DNA of 64,000 nt from contig NZ_PZJT01000011.1 of assembly GCF_003206135.1 (NCBI RefSeq), forward strand, positions 1 to 64,000, read 5' to 3'. Position 1 is the stretch's first letter. The number at the start of each line of letters is the position of its first letter. This document shows positions 21,093 to 30,062 of this stretch, piece after piece. A program made the position numbers and the translations under genes. The stretch comes from Salinicola salarius. Lineage in GTDB: Bacteria > Pseudomonadota > Gammaproteobacteria > Pseudomonadales > Halomonadaceae. The notes below the pieces were generated by a model that did no database searches, was not told the DNA's origin, and saw only the letters and a program-made list of their open reading frames with translations.

Positions 21093-23851
21093 GTGGAGGA
21101 TGCATCCCCGGCAGCGGTAGCCGCCTCGGGATTCTCCAGCAGATCCTGGAGGGTATCGATCGCGGTTTCGCTGTCGCCTTCCATGACACCGTCGAGCCAG
21201 ATCATCGCCTGTTGCTGATTGACGAACTCGACGCCACGCGTTTGCAGAAAGGCCTGAGCCAGCGAGATGCGAGCGGAGCGGTGCCCCTGACGTGCGGCAT
21301 CGACCAGCAGTTCCGCGCCCTTGTGGGGGTCCCGCGGCAGAACTTCTCCGCTGAGATAGGCGCGTCCGAGTGCGGCCTCGGCGCCGGCATGGCCAGTCTC
21401 GGCGGCGGCGGTCAGCAACTGCTTGCCCTTGTCGATGTCCTGGGTGACGCCACCCTGGCCTTCGAGATAGGCCGAGCCCAGCGCCGCTTGCGCGGAGGCA
21501 TTGCCATTGCTCGCCGAACGGGAAAGCCAGCTCACGGCTTCGTCGGCGTCCGCGTCGACGCCGTTGCCTTCGAGGTAGGCCAGCCCCAGTACGCGCTGGG
21601 CGTTGTCGTCACCGCGTTCCGCTGCCTGGGAGAGATAGCGCACGCCACGCTCCGGGTCAGCGGCGACGCCGGTGCCGTTGAGATAGGCTTCGCCGAGCGT
21701 TACGCCCGCGGAACCATGCCCGGCGTTGGCCGCGCGGGTCAGCAATCTGACGCCACGTTGCGGGTCGGCGGGGATGCCGTCGCCGGTCAGCAGCATTTGA
21801 CCGAGATCGGCCTGGGCTCCGACATGGCCGGCGGCGATCGCTCGTTCGAAATAGCCTGCGGCGCGTCTCTTGTTGACGCCGACACCCAATCCTTCCGCAT
21901 ACATCTGACCGAGCGAGGCCGTCGCGCCGGGGTGACCCGCATCGGCGGCTTTCGACAGCCATTTGCGTGCGCTGGCGTAGCTGGCGCGGACGCCCTGGCC
22001 GCGCAGATAGGCCCGGCCCAGATCCGCCATGGCCGGGACTTCGCCCATATTGGCCGCGCGGATCAGGTCGTCGATATTGCCTTGCTCGCCGCTGGCGCGG
22101 TAGGTACGAGCCAGCGCCTGTCGTGCCGATGGGTGGCCCGCACGCTCAGCCCGCTGGAGCCACAGTTCCGAGCGGTTCAGGTTCGGCGATACACCGACCC
22201 CCTCGCGGTAGGCGCGACCGAGCACCACCATGGCGTAGGCGTCACCTTGGTCAGCGGCTTCTTCGAGCAGTTTCACGCCCTGGTGGCTGGCGCCGGGAAG
22301 CTTGCCCTCCAGGTAACCCTGGCCGAGCCGTGTCTTCGACGTGGTGTCGGTGGGATCCTGTTCGACGGCCAGGTTCAGCCACCGTTGCGCCTTGGCCGGA
22401 TCGCGCTGCAGGCCGGTGCCATCCATATATGCGATACCCAGAGTACGCGCGGCGCCGCTCTGTTTCTGGTTGGCCGCATCCGTGAGCAACGCAACGCCCT
22501 GAACCGGATCGGCGGGCATGCCTTCTCCCTTGAGATAAGCCTCGCCCAGGCGAGCGGTGGCGTAAGGGTGGCCGAGCCGATTGGCGCGCTTGAGATATTC
22601 GACGCCACGCTGCGGCTGTGCCTGGACCTTGTCGCTATCGAGATAGATGTTGCCCAGCAGGGCGAGGGCGTAGGCATCGTTGTGCTGTGCGGCTTGCTCC
22701 AGCAGTTGAATGCCTCGCTGGGGATCTTCGGATAACACCACGCCGTCGAAATGGGCTTGCCCCAGGCTGCGCGTGGCGTCGAGCTGGCCCTGCTCCGAGG
22801 CTTTGGTCAGCCACTTTTCGGCGAGCGCCGGATCGGCTTCGACCTGGCCTTCGCCCAGATAAGCCTGACCCAGCCAGTAGGCGGCATCCACGTTGCCGGT
22901 TTGCGCTGCGCGTTCGAGCATGCTCAGGCCTTCGGAGGGATCCTGCCGGTCGAGCAGCAGATGGCCGGCGGCGGCCAGCGCTTGCGGGTCGCCGCTTTCG
23001 GCTGCCCGGTTCAACCACTGCTGCTGACGCTCGGGTTGGGGCAGCAGGCCATCTTCGGCGTAGAGTCGCGACAGCGCGAGCATGGCATCGACATCGCCGC
23101 TCTCGGCGCGCGAGGTCATTGCCTGCGCATAACGCTCGGCATAGGCCCGTGCCCGGCTCGGGTCGTTGCCGAAAGCACCGCCGGCGGCATAGTTTTCGGC
23201 CAGTTTCTCGAGGGCGCGCGGCTCGTTCTGGGCCGCTGCCTTTTCCAGCTGTTCGCGGGCGGCATCGACATCACGCGGCACGCCTTCGCCTGCCAGCTGC
23301 ATCTCGGCGACCTCGATGCGAGCGCTGGGGTTGCCGTCGTGGTCGATGGCCTGCTGGAACAGATTCCAGGCCAGGGCGGGGTCCCGCTTGACGCCGTCCC
23401 CGGCGAGATAGAGTCGTCCCAATTTCAGCGAGGCGTTGTCGAGCCCGCTGAATTCATAGGGAACGGCCTGGCGATAGTAGTGAACGGCCAGTTCGGGATT
23501 GCGGGGGACGCCGGCGCCGTCATCGTAGATTCGCGCCAGCTCGTAAAGGGCTTCGGGGTGCGTCCGTGCCATGGGCTTGAGCAGTTCGATGGCCTTCAGG
23601 CTCTGGCCCTCGGCCTGCAGATTGCGGATGTATTCCATGCGGTTCCAGTCGGTCGAAGGCATCGACTCGACGTAGCGATGGGCAAACAGCGCCCGATCCT
23701 GGGCGGCGACGGTTTGCATGTCCTGGGTACCCTGGCCGGCGCAGGCGGTCAGCATGATGGCCGAAACCAGGGCCGAAGCCAGGCCCGGTATGAATCGGCT
23801 AGTGGGCCGGCGTGACAGGGGCAGCAGGTCAGTGCGAGTGGATATCGTCAT
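21089..23851 (-). CDS. Giant Sel1-repeat lipoprotein, AlgK-like
   Basis: 920 residues. The N-terminus is a lipoprotein signal (hydrophobic stretch ending LTAC, Cys near residue 37), so it is probably anchored in the outer membrane facing the periplasm. Nearly all the rest is about 22 Sel1/TPR-like repeats of roughly 36 residues with the pattern A...LG.AYL.G.GV..D...A..WL..AA..G. AlgK of Pseudomonas, an outer-membrane lipoprotein of the alginate secretion complex, has the same architecture but only about 475 residues. The likely role is a scaffold guiding the polymer between synthase and porin and holding the lyases. AAAGGAG gives a strong ribosome binding site. No AlgE-type porin is adjacent, which is odd. 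Confidence 0.85.
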   Translation of the reverse strand: MTISTRTDLLPLSRRPTSRFIPGLASALVSAIMLTACAGQGTQDMQTVAAQDRALFAHRYVESMPSTDWNRMEYIRNLQAEGQSLKAIELLKPMARTHPEALYELARIYDDGAGVPRNPELAVHYYRQAVPYEFSGLDNASLKLGRLYLAGDGVKRDPALAWNLFQQAIDHDGNPSARIEVAEMQLAGEGVPRDVDAAREQLEKAAAQNEPRALEKLAENYAAGGAFGNDPSRARAYAERYAQAMTSRAESGDVDAMLALSRLYAEDGLLPQPERQQQWLNRAAESGDPQALAAAGHLLLDRQDPSEGLSMLERAAQTGNVDAAYWLGQAYLGEGQVEADPALAEKWLTKASEQGQLDATRSLGQAHFDGVVLSEDPQRGIQLLEQAAQHNDAYALALLGNIYLDSDKVQAQPQRGVEYLKRANRLGHPYATARLGEAYLKGEGMPADPVQGVALLTDAANQKQSGAARTLGIAYMDGTGLQRDPAKAQRWLNLAVEQDPTDTTSKTRLGQGYLEGKLPGASHQGVKLLEEAADQGDAYAMVVLGRAYREGVGVSPNLNRSELWLQRAERAGHPSARQALARTYRASGEQGNIDDLIRAANMGEVPAMADLGRAYLRGQGVRASYASARKWLSKAADAGHPGATASLGQMYAEGLGVGVNKRRAAGYFERAIAAGHVGAQADLGQMLLTGDGIPADPQRGVRLLTRAANAGHGSAGVTLGEAYLNGTGVAADPERGVRYLSQAAERGDDNAQRVLGLAYLEGNGVDADADEAVSWLSRSASNGNASAQAALGSAYLEGQGGVTQDIDKGKQLLTAAAETGHAGAEAALGRAYLSGEVLPRDPHKGAELLVDAARQGHRSARISLAQAFLQTRGVEFVNQQQAMIWLDGVMEGDSETAIDTLQDLLENPEAATAAGDASST

Positions 23852-23978
23852 GCGAGTCTCCTTTGGGTCGGAGCCGTTCCGTCCCTGGAACGGTCCTGAA
23901 CAGTGAATCGTCGGATCCCGAGGCCGTGGCAGGGCTCGAACTCGAGCCTCGGGGCGAAATCAGGCGTCGGGCGCGAAA

Positions 23979-25220
23979 TCAGGTATCGGGTTCGAACGTG
24001 GCGAGTTGCTGCTCTTCGGGTTCCGGCAGCGCGCGAGGCTGGGCTTTCGGATCCATGAAGTAGAGGGTGACGTAGCCCCCGGCACTGCGGTTGTCGATGG
24101 GTCGCTTCTGGCTGACGTAGTGGGAGATTCTCGGATCCTCTCGGTGCTGGAGATAGACCTCCATCCAGGCCAGGTACTGCTCGTCGTCCAGAAAGCCGTA
24201 GTACTGGGAGTGGGTCGCCAGGTCACCCAGCGCTGCCGGGTCGTCGAAGGTGTCCAGCGCAAACTGGACCGCATCGTCGACGGTATGGCCGTCGTACTCG
24301 AAGTCGAACAGGTCGTAGCCTTGGCGGTAGGCCACCTGCATGATGTTGACGAGGTACAGCAGGGCATAGTTCTGGTAGTGGCTGGCGCGTCGTCCACGAG
24401 CCATTTCGTGGGGCAAGGCCCCGCGCGGGGTCATGTCGCTGAGCGCCGAGTAGACGGCGCTGACACCGAACTGGAAAAGCTCGTCGTCGTCCGTCAGTAC
24501 GCCGATCATGCTGGCGTAGAGCGCTCGACGGTAGAAGTGGTTGTTGCAGCAGCTCGGGTCTCCGCCACGAATGGACGAGTGCTGGTGGGCCAGCGTGTTG
24601 AGCCAGTGATTGATGCGTTCGATCGCCTCGGGACGCTTGTCCGCCACGACCGGACGCACGATGGAGTAGGCCATGGCGGCGGCAAACATCATCGACTCGG
24701 TCGAGTACCAGCCCTGGGGTTCGAGACGGTCGTAATAGAACTGGCTCAAGGCGTCTTGAGTCGCCCATTTGTCGAGAAACCGCACCAGGCAGTCGGCGTA
24801 GTAGTCATCCCCGGAGGCGACGTAGGCGCCAGCCAGATTGGAGACGGTGTCCTCGAAATCGAATAGTGGCTCGGAAGCCAGCTTCCAGGCCTGGGGCTGC
24901 GGATAGTAGCCGGGAATCCGGATGACACTGTCCAGCGCCGGCTTGGACAGCTCCTGTTGACAGCTGGGACCGGGCTCGAGCTGATCACTGTTGTACTGCA
25001 GCAGATCGTTGTCCGTCTGCTGCAGCAAGGCCATGCGTGCCTTGACGTCGAAATAGGAGGCATCGGGATCGGTGACCGTATATTCCGACAGATCCAGTTT
25101 CTGGCGCTGTTCGTAGCTCATCGCCTGGGCCGAAAGCGTCAGCCCCAAGGCGGTTACGCCCAATAGCATCGTGAGAGTGAGACGCAGGCCCACACGGCCT
25201 GCGAGTGACGTCCGTTTCAT
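23979..25220 (-). CDS. Secreted AlgL-like polyuronate lyase (PL5-like)
   Basis: 413 residues from the ATG at 25220, which directly starts a signal peptide (MKRTSLAGRVGLRLTLTMLL, cleavage after AQA) and has AGGGAG upstream; an in-frame ATG 33 bases earlier is less likely. The family hallmarks are the catalytic CCNNHFYRRA motif and GRRASHYQNYALLYLVNIM, which match the NNH and HYHNYAL motifs of AlgL. In alginate producers AlgL clears mislocalised polymer from the periplasm. The PL5 family also includes Stenotrophomonas Smlt1473, known to act on polyglucuronate as well as polymannuronate. It lies between the PL14-like lyase and the Sel1 lipoprotein on the same strand. Four cysteines in the mature chain suggest disulfides. 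Confidence 0.87.
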   Translation of the reverse strand: MKRTSLAGRVGLRLTLTMLLGVTALGLTLSAQAMSYEQRQKLDLSEYTVTDPDASYFDVKARMALLQQTDNDLLQYNSDQLEPGPSCQQELSKPALDSVIRIPGYYPQPQAWKLASEPLFDFEDTVSNLAGAYVASGDDYYADCLVRFLDKWATQDALSQFYYDRLEPQGWYSTESMMFAAAMAYSIVRPVVADKRPEAIERINHWLNTLAHQHSSIRGGDPSCCNNHFYRRALYASMIGVLTDDDELFQFGVSAVYSALSDMTPRGALPHEMARGRRASHYQNYALLYLVNIMQVAYRQGYDLFDFEYDGHTVDDAVQFALDTFDDPAALGDLATHSQYYGFLDDEQYLAWMEVYLQHREDPRISHYVSQKRPIDNRSAGGYVTLYFMDPKAQPRALPEPEEQQLATFEPDT

Positions 25221-25249
25221 GAAAATCGACTCCCTGTCGAAAGGATGGA

Positions 25250-26152
25250 TCACGCCCTGGGGGTCATCAGGGTGAAGTCGGCGAAATCGACGACCTGGTG
25301 ACGCGGCGTGCGCCAGTCGCTGCCGTGACCGCCAAAGAAGGTCGAGAACATCAGGCCGTCGATATGCACGTCTTCAGTGGTGCGATAGACGATGCCCTGC
25401 TGCTCGAGAATCGGCTGGCCGTCGATCCAGACTCGCGCAATGCCGTTGTCGCGGTCGGGATCGTTGAGCACGATCTCCTGCTCCACGCTGACCCACTGTC
25501 CCGGGGTGAAGCGCCATCGGCCACGGCCGACCGATTCGCCGTAGTCGGCGTCTTTATTGGCGACGTACTCGTAGAGCTCGCCCTGACCCTGCTTGCGCCA
25601 CATGAAACGCATCGAGAAGCCGTTCTTGCCGGTGACCTCGTCGCCGCCGGTGGGGCCGTCGCCGCCGTAGAGGCCGGGCAACTTGCCACCCTTGACGAAG
25701 TCGAAGCCGGGCTGGAAACGCACCTGGTAACGCAGGCAGGCGCGATCGGCCTGACGCAGCGCCGGCACCGGCATCACGAAACCGGCGCCGCCTTCTTTGG
25801 CATCGCTGGGCGACGAGCTGCCTTGCGGGTAGCTGACACGCAGGGCGGGCGCGTCGAGTCCGCTCTCCTCGTTGCTCAGCACCTGCAGGTTCTGTTCGCC
25901 CCAGCGTCGCTCGGCATCGAGCCCGCTCTTGACCCAGGCCTTGGGATCCGCATTGGCCGGGATGTTCATGCCCGGGGCGTGTACCGGGGCGTAGCGTGTC
26001 GAGCAGGCCGACACCTGGGGCCGGGTGAGATCACCGTCACTGGCGGCCTGCGCGGGCAGGGAGACGACAGTCAACGCGCCGGCGAGCAGTGCCGCCGTGC
26101 CCGAAAGGCGCAATGAGCGGCGGTTGGCATTGTCGAGCTGGGATCGCGTCAT
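25250..26152 (-). CDS. Secreted polysaccharide lyase, PL14-like
   Basis: About 300 residues. The ATG at 26152 is favoured over one two codons earlier because AGGA lies 7 bases before it. A signal peptide (LSGTAALLAGALTVVSLPAQA) is followed by a beta-sandwich lyase domain with LRYQVRFQPGFDFVKGGKLPGLYGG, GFSMRFMWRKQGQGELYEYV and STFFGGHGSDW. This pattern is that of polysaccharide lyase family 14 relatives, which include alginate lyases and the chlorovirus vAL-1 enzyme that prefers glucuronate. The predicted location is the periplasm or outside. It is encoded just behind the alg44-like gene. Substrate is an inference from family and context. Confidence 0.82.
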   Translation of the reverse strand: MTRSQLDNANRRSLRLSGTAALLAGALTVVSLPAQAASDGDLTRPQVSACSTRYAPVHAPGMNIPANADPKAWVKSGLDAERRWGEQNLQVLSNEESGLDAPALRVSYPQGSSSPSDAKEGGAGFVMPVPALRQADRACLRYQVRFQPGFDFVKGGKLPGLYGGDGPTGGDEVTGKNGFSMRFMWRKQGQGELYEYVANKDADYGESVGRGRWRFTPGQWVSVEQEIVLNDPDRDNGIARVWIDGQPILEQQGIVYRTTEDVHIDGLMFSTFFGGHGSDWRTPRHQVVDFADFTLMTPRA

Positions 26153-26232
26153 GGTCATTTCCTCGGCAAGTTCGTTTGCGATGGGTTTCGGTAGCGCTTC
26201 ACGGTCGCTTCACGCGACGGCCAGTCGAAGGC

Positions 26233-27702
26233 TCAGTTCATGGCGCTTTTCATTCCGTCGGCGGCACTCGTCCACAACGATTGAACGCCTTGATACATGG
26301 CGCGGCCCGCCTGGTAGGTCCACTCGGCGGCCGTGTCGAGCATCGGCGCTTCGGTGAAGCGGACATCGACCGGCGTACCCACGGCGCTGGCCGGCAATGT
26401 CTCTTCCGGTACCAGCAGCACGCTCGCCACGTTCTGCTGCTGGCGCACCCAGTCCGGGAAGCCGGCACGCGGCTGGCGTTCGACATCGAGTGCGACGCTA
26501 CGCACACGCGCGGGAATCGGCTCCGAGGCATTGGGCAGGGCGATATAGGCCTGCTGGTGGTTCTCGATATCGCCGATATCGTCCATGTGCACCAGCGCCT
26601 CGACCATGACGTCGTTGTTGTGGGTGCTGACCAGCGTCATGACACGGTCCCCTTCGTTGACGTAGGTGCCGCCGGCAGCGCTGAGTGCCCAGGCCACTTC
26701 GCAGTCACACGGGCTGTAGATGGTATTGGCCGATACCCGTGCCTTGTAGGCATCGATACGCGAACTTTCGTAGTCGCGGGCCGTCTCGAACTGCTCTACC
26801 CGTGTCCTCGCGATTTCCGGCGACAGGGTCTCGTAACCCAGCTCGCCGTCTGCGGGGTTGGAGGATGTCGCCACGCTGACCTTGTGGTTTCCAGCATCGT
26901 CGAGGCTGTCCTGGAGGTTGTCGATCAGGCGCTTGTTGTAGTCGAACGAGGCCTGGGACAGCAGCAGATCGTTCTGGAGTTCGGCGTTATTGACCCGGAT
27001 CAGCGGCTGGTCGCGCTTGACCTTGTCGCCGGCGTTGAGTTCCAGGTCTTTCAACTGGCCGGCGCCGGGCGCCAGGATATCCGTCCGCGGCGCCGTTACC
27101 GCGGCGAAGCTCGGCTCGATCAGAAAGACGTTGCGATAGACGGTCGCGGCCACTGCCGCCGTCAAGACGCCCGCGGCGACGAGCAGTGCCAGGTAGCGGA
27201 ACATGGGAACGCGACGCTTGGGCTTGGTGGCCGGTGTCGCGACGTTGCCACGGCGCTTGCGGGGTGTCTGGGCATCCTGCGGGTCGACCAGGCCATCGAG
27301 ACTGACGTGGCGTCCGCTCATCTGGGCGCGAATCACCCGGCGCAGAATATCGCGCTGGCGGGGTTCCATCTGGGTGAACTCGAACGCGACGCGCTGTTGG
27401 CGCGCGTCGCCGATCTCGCGCAGTGGGCGCGCCATCGCGGGCAGGGCCAGCTCGACACCGCTGGCGGTCAGCATTAGCGCAACGGGGATCTCGCGGTGGC
27501 GCTCCAAATGCATCGAGGTCTCGGCGGAAAAGCCTCCCATCGAGAGATCGTGGCCCTTGACGACCCGATCATCCCCCAGACGAACGTTGAAGGGCATTTC
27601 GACGCGGACATGGCGGCGCTCGTCGCGGCGTTCATGGCGCAGCTGATCCGGATCCCGGCGTGTCTCGTTGTCATGGCCTGACTGGCGATCGTGATCTGAC
27701 AT
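26233..27702 (-). CDS. alg44: Alg44-like PilZ / membrane-fusion copolymerase subunit
   Basis: 489 residues. The cytoplasmic N-terminal PilZ domain has the c-di-GMP-binding motifs RRDERR (25-30) and DLSMGG (52-57). One transmembrane helix follows at about 168-189, then a periplasmic HlyD/membrane-fusion-type domain (about 205-440) with a coiled-coil hairpin. Pseudomonas Alg44, which has the same order but 389 residues, activates the polymerase Alg8 on binding c-di-GMP. It lies 26 bases behind the synthase gene, so the two are almost certainly one transcript. The symbol denotes family membership; the polymer may not be alginate. Confidence 0.9.
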   Translation of the reverse strand: MSDHDRQSGHDNETRRDPDQLRHERRDERRHVRVEMPFNVRLGDDRVVKGHDLSMGGFSAETSMHLERHREIPVALMLTASGVELALPAMARPLREIGDARQQRVAFEFTQMEPRQRDILRRVIRAQMSGRHVSLDGLVDPQDAQTPRKRRGNVATPATKPKRRVPMFRYLALLVAAGVLTAAVAATVYRNVFLIEPSFAAVTAPRTDILAPGAGQLKDLELNAGDKVKRDQPLIRVNNAELQNDLLLSQASFDYNKRLIDNLQDSLDDAGNHKVSVATSSNPADGELGYETLSPEIARTRVEQFETARDYESSRIDAYKARVSANTIYSPCDCEVAWALSAAGGTYVNEGDRVMTLVSTHNNDVMVEALVHMDDIGDIENHQQAYIALPNASEPIPARVRSVALDVERQPRAGFPDWVRQQQNVASVLLVPEETLPASAVGTPVDVRFTEAPMLDTAAEWTYQAGRAMYQGVQSLWTSAADGMKSAMN

Positions 27703-27728
27703 GGTGAAGTCTCCTTGAAATTCCCTGG

Positions 27729-29687
27729 CTACTGGCGGTTCTGTGCCAGCGCGTTGTCTTCCATGTGGCTGCCTTCGAGCGACAGCGATAGCGCCGTCAG
27801 CTGGATAGCGTGACCGGCAAGCTGAATCTGACAGGGCTGCTGGGCGTCACAGTCGAACTTGCCAGCGCTGGCGAGCGTGGTGTCGCCGGAGCGGATCTGC
27901 GAGGCGAGTCCGGTGCCGACTTCCAGCGTGGTCGGATCGTCCGGGTCGCCATAGCCGTGAAGGCTGGTGCCGCGAATCCTGTCCAGCGAGGCGACCTGGT
28001 CGTTGAATCGGGCATCGATCCGGTAGTGGCCGGCGGGCAGATGAACGCTGCCGCCCTCCGGGGCGTCGGCCAGCGTCAATGCGAGCCAGCGATTGTCGGC
28101 GGCGTCTTCCTCGAGCGTCTCCGGCTGGGCGCCGGTCATCGCCGCGATCGACAGGCGGTCGGCCGGGGCCATGATGCCGCCGAAGACGGCCAGCACGAAT
28201 ATCAGCCCGCCCAGGTAGAGGGCGTGGATGAAATGGCCACCCAGTCGCTGACGACGGGCTGCGCGAGGATCGTCGGGCTCGCCGGCGGAAATGCCCTGAC
28301 GTGACCATTTCTGACGGTTGAAGCGAAAGCTGACGTAGGTCTTCAGGATCGCGCCGCTGAGCTGGTTGTAGTAGAGCATCGGCACCCACAGTGCGCTCCA
28401 GCGTCCGCGCTGCCAGGCCAGTACCAGGCTGGTCAGGCCGCGGGTCATCAGGATCCACAGCAGGTAGGCGAAGATGAACGACGGGCGCACGAACAGCGTC
28501 AGCATGATAGCGATGGTCGGGCCGATCAGCGTGGTCCACATGGAAAGCCGCTGGTCGACGAGGCTCCACCAGGTGAACCAGCCCATGCGGCTTGGCCCCA
28601 GCGCGATGGCACGGCCATTGGTACGCAGCATGTTGCCGAACCAGCGGCGCATCAGATCCAGCGTCGACTTGAAGAATCGGCGACGCTCGGGCAGCTCCTC
28701 GAAGCCGGTGACGTAGACATCCGGGAGATAAAGCATCTTCCAGCGATGCTTGAGCAGCCAGAACCAGGTCGACTTGTCATCGCCGGAGAGGAACTTGAAG
28801 TTGCCGAAACGCCAGTGCTCGACGTGGTCGTTCTCGACCAGCTCGATGAATTCGGGCTCCGTGGCGAGATCGGCACGAAACGCGCTGTAGCGGCCGGTCA
28901 GGACGAGCAGTCGCTCGGATACCGAGGTCGAGCTCATGACCAGATGGCGCTGGGCGTAGCGCAGGTCGTACCACTCCTTGGTCACATCGTTGCCGATGAC
29001 CACCGCGTTGTTGTTGGTGGTGATCGCCCCCAGGTCATCCTTGGCCAGAAAGAACGATAGCGAACGTTCCAGCGTGCCGGGTTCGATGCGGATGTCACCG
29101 TCCATGCTGACCAGCAGCGAGCGGTGTGTCGGCATGCAGCGGGAGATGGCGCGCAGTACCTCGGCCATGGCCGAGCGTTTGCCGTCACCTTTCTGGAACA
29201 TATAGCGGACACTGACGTTGTCGGGCCAGCCATGTTCTTCCATCACCTGGTCGATGATGTCGACATCGCTGCGGTCGGCGATGGCGGCGAACAGCGTCGT
29301 CGGCACGCCGTAGTCCGCGGCATCGCGAATCAGCGCGTCGTAGACGGCAAAGGTGACCTCGGTGTCGATCCGAAACGAGGTGCACAGGATATAGAGCGCG
29401 TCCGGCGTCTCTCTGGCGCCGACGGCATCAGCCTCGGCCCGCAGCCGAGGAAACATGCGGCGGTTGTACCAGACGGAGCGTACCGCCTGCACGAACCACC
29501 ACGAGTAACGCCAGGCCCCTATCAGGCCCACGGCGAAGATGAAGCTCTTCGAGCCGGGGTGAAAGACTTCGCCCGGCAGATGGGTCACCAGCAGCAGGGT
29601 CAGCGCCGCCAGCAGCAGGATGACCGTTGCTTCGGTCGCCACTGAGGCTTTGCTGGGCCTGGCTCGGGTGTAGTTGATATGGCTCAT
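27729..29687 (-). CDS. alg8: Alg8-family polysaccharide synthase (GT2) with extra C-terminal domain
   Basis: 652 residues from the ATG at 29687 (AGGA 8 bases upstream). Residues 1-505 align by eye with Alg8 throughout: KSFIFAVGLIGAWRYS, RYAQRHLVMSS, LTGRYSAFRA, HWRFGNFKFLSGDDKS and FKSTLDLMRRWFGNMLR. Catalytic elements are DGD (196-198), the ELVEND segment and RRW (347-349). Transmembrane helices flank the cytoplasmic glycosyltransferase domain, the last at about 486-506. Residues 507-652 have no counterpart in Alg8 (494 residues) and contain a beta-helix-like stretch and a CDAQQPC cysteine pair, consistent with a location outside the cytoplasm. The protein should polymerise a nucleotide-activated uronic acid; UDP-glucuronate is inferred from the neighbouring ugd. 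Confidence 0.9.
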   Translation of the reverse strand: MSHINYTRARPSKASVATEATVILLLAALTLLLVTHLPGEVFHPGSKSFIFAVGLIGAWRYSWWFVQAVRSVWYNRRMFPRLRAEADAVGARETPDALYILCTSFRIDTEVTFAVYDALIRDAADYGVPTTLFAAIADRSDVDIIDQVMEEHGWPDNVSVRYMFQKGDGKRSAMAEVLRAISRCMPTHRSLLVSMDGDIRIEPGTLERSLSFFLAKDDLGAITTNNNAVVIGNDVTKEWYDLRYAQRHLVMSSTSVSERLLVLTGRYSAFRADLATEPEFIELVENDHVEHWRFGNFKFLSGDDKSTWFWLLKHRWKMLYLPDVYVTGFEELPERRRFFKSTLDLMRRWFGNMLRTNGRAIALGPSRMGWFTWWSLVDQRLSMWTTLIGPTIAIMLTLFVRPSFIFAYLLWILMTRGLTSLVLAWQRGRWSALWVPMLYYNQLSGAILKTYVSFRFNRQKWSRQGISAGEPDDPRAARRQRLGGHFIHALYLGGLIFVLAVFGGIMAPADRLSIAAMTGAQPETLEEDAADNRWLALTLADAPEGGSVHLPAGHYRIDARFNDQVASLDRIRGTSLHGYGDPDDPTTLEVGTGLASQIRSGDTTLASAGKFDCDAQQPCQIQLAGHAIQLTALSLSLEGSHMEDNALAQNRQ

Positions 29688-29757
29688 CGGGGTGTCCTTG
29701 GAGTCGTTCTTTGACGTCGTCCCTTGCGGGTCTGCCGAACCCGCCGAGCAGACGCTA

Positions 29758-29967
29758 CGCTTTGTCTGAAAAATGTCAGCGTTCACCCATACGGCGTTAA
29801 AAATCGGCTCAAAATGCTCATTTACTCCGCGTAAACTGGGACGCCAGCCCGGTCCTTTTTCGCCGATCTTGATTCGCTACGCTTACCCTTCGGGCCAGCC
29901 TTCGGCTGTTGCTCCCTACGGTCGTTGCGCCTTGTCTGGCTATCGCTCGTCGATTTTTCAGACAGCG
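29758..29967. repeat. MITE-like dispersed repeat, copy 2 (210 bases)
   Basis: The same ends as copy 1: CGCTTTGTCTGAAAAAT at the left and ATTTTTCAGACAGCG at the right, with the shared blocks CATACGGCGTTAAAAATCGG, AAAATGCTCATTTAC, GCCTTGTCTG and TCGCTCGTCGATTTTTCAGA. It is about 70 bases longer than copy 1 because of extra sequence in the middle (roughly 29840-29925), and its inner right arm has diverged. Non-coding. Confidence 0.8.
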
Positions 29968-30025
29968 CTTGATTTCCTGTAGGCCCGTGCAATGGCACTG
30001 GCCTGGACCGTGACGGAAATCGGGG

Positions 30026-30049
30026 CGGCGGCGGTCATTGCCGCCGCCG
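30026..30049 (-). terminator. GC-rich hairpin downstream of ugd
   Basis: CGGCGGCGG (30026-30034) and CCGCCGCCG (30041-30049) form a 9-bp stem with a 6-base loop just beyond the ugd stop. No U-run follows on the minus strand, so it may only stabilise the transcript end. Confidence 0.4.
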
Positions 30050-30062
30050 ACGGCATCGCGCG

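Larger units (their letters stand above)
29688..30062. other. Gap between ugd and the synthase gene
   Basis: This 375-base gap on the minus-strand operon is mostly occupied by the second copy of the dispersed repeat (29758-29967). The remainder next to ugd holds a GC-rich hairpin (30026-30049). No gene is seen. The repeat and hairpin may partly uncouple ugd from the synthase genes. Confidence 0.7.
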
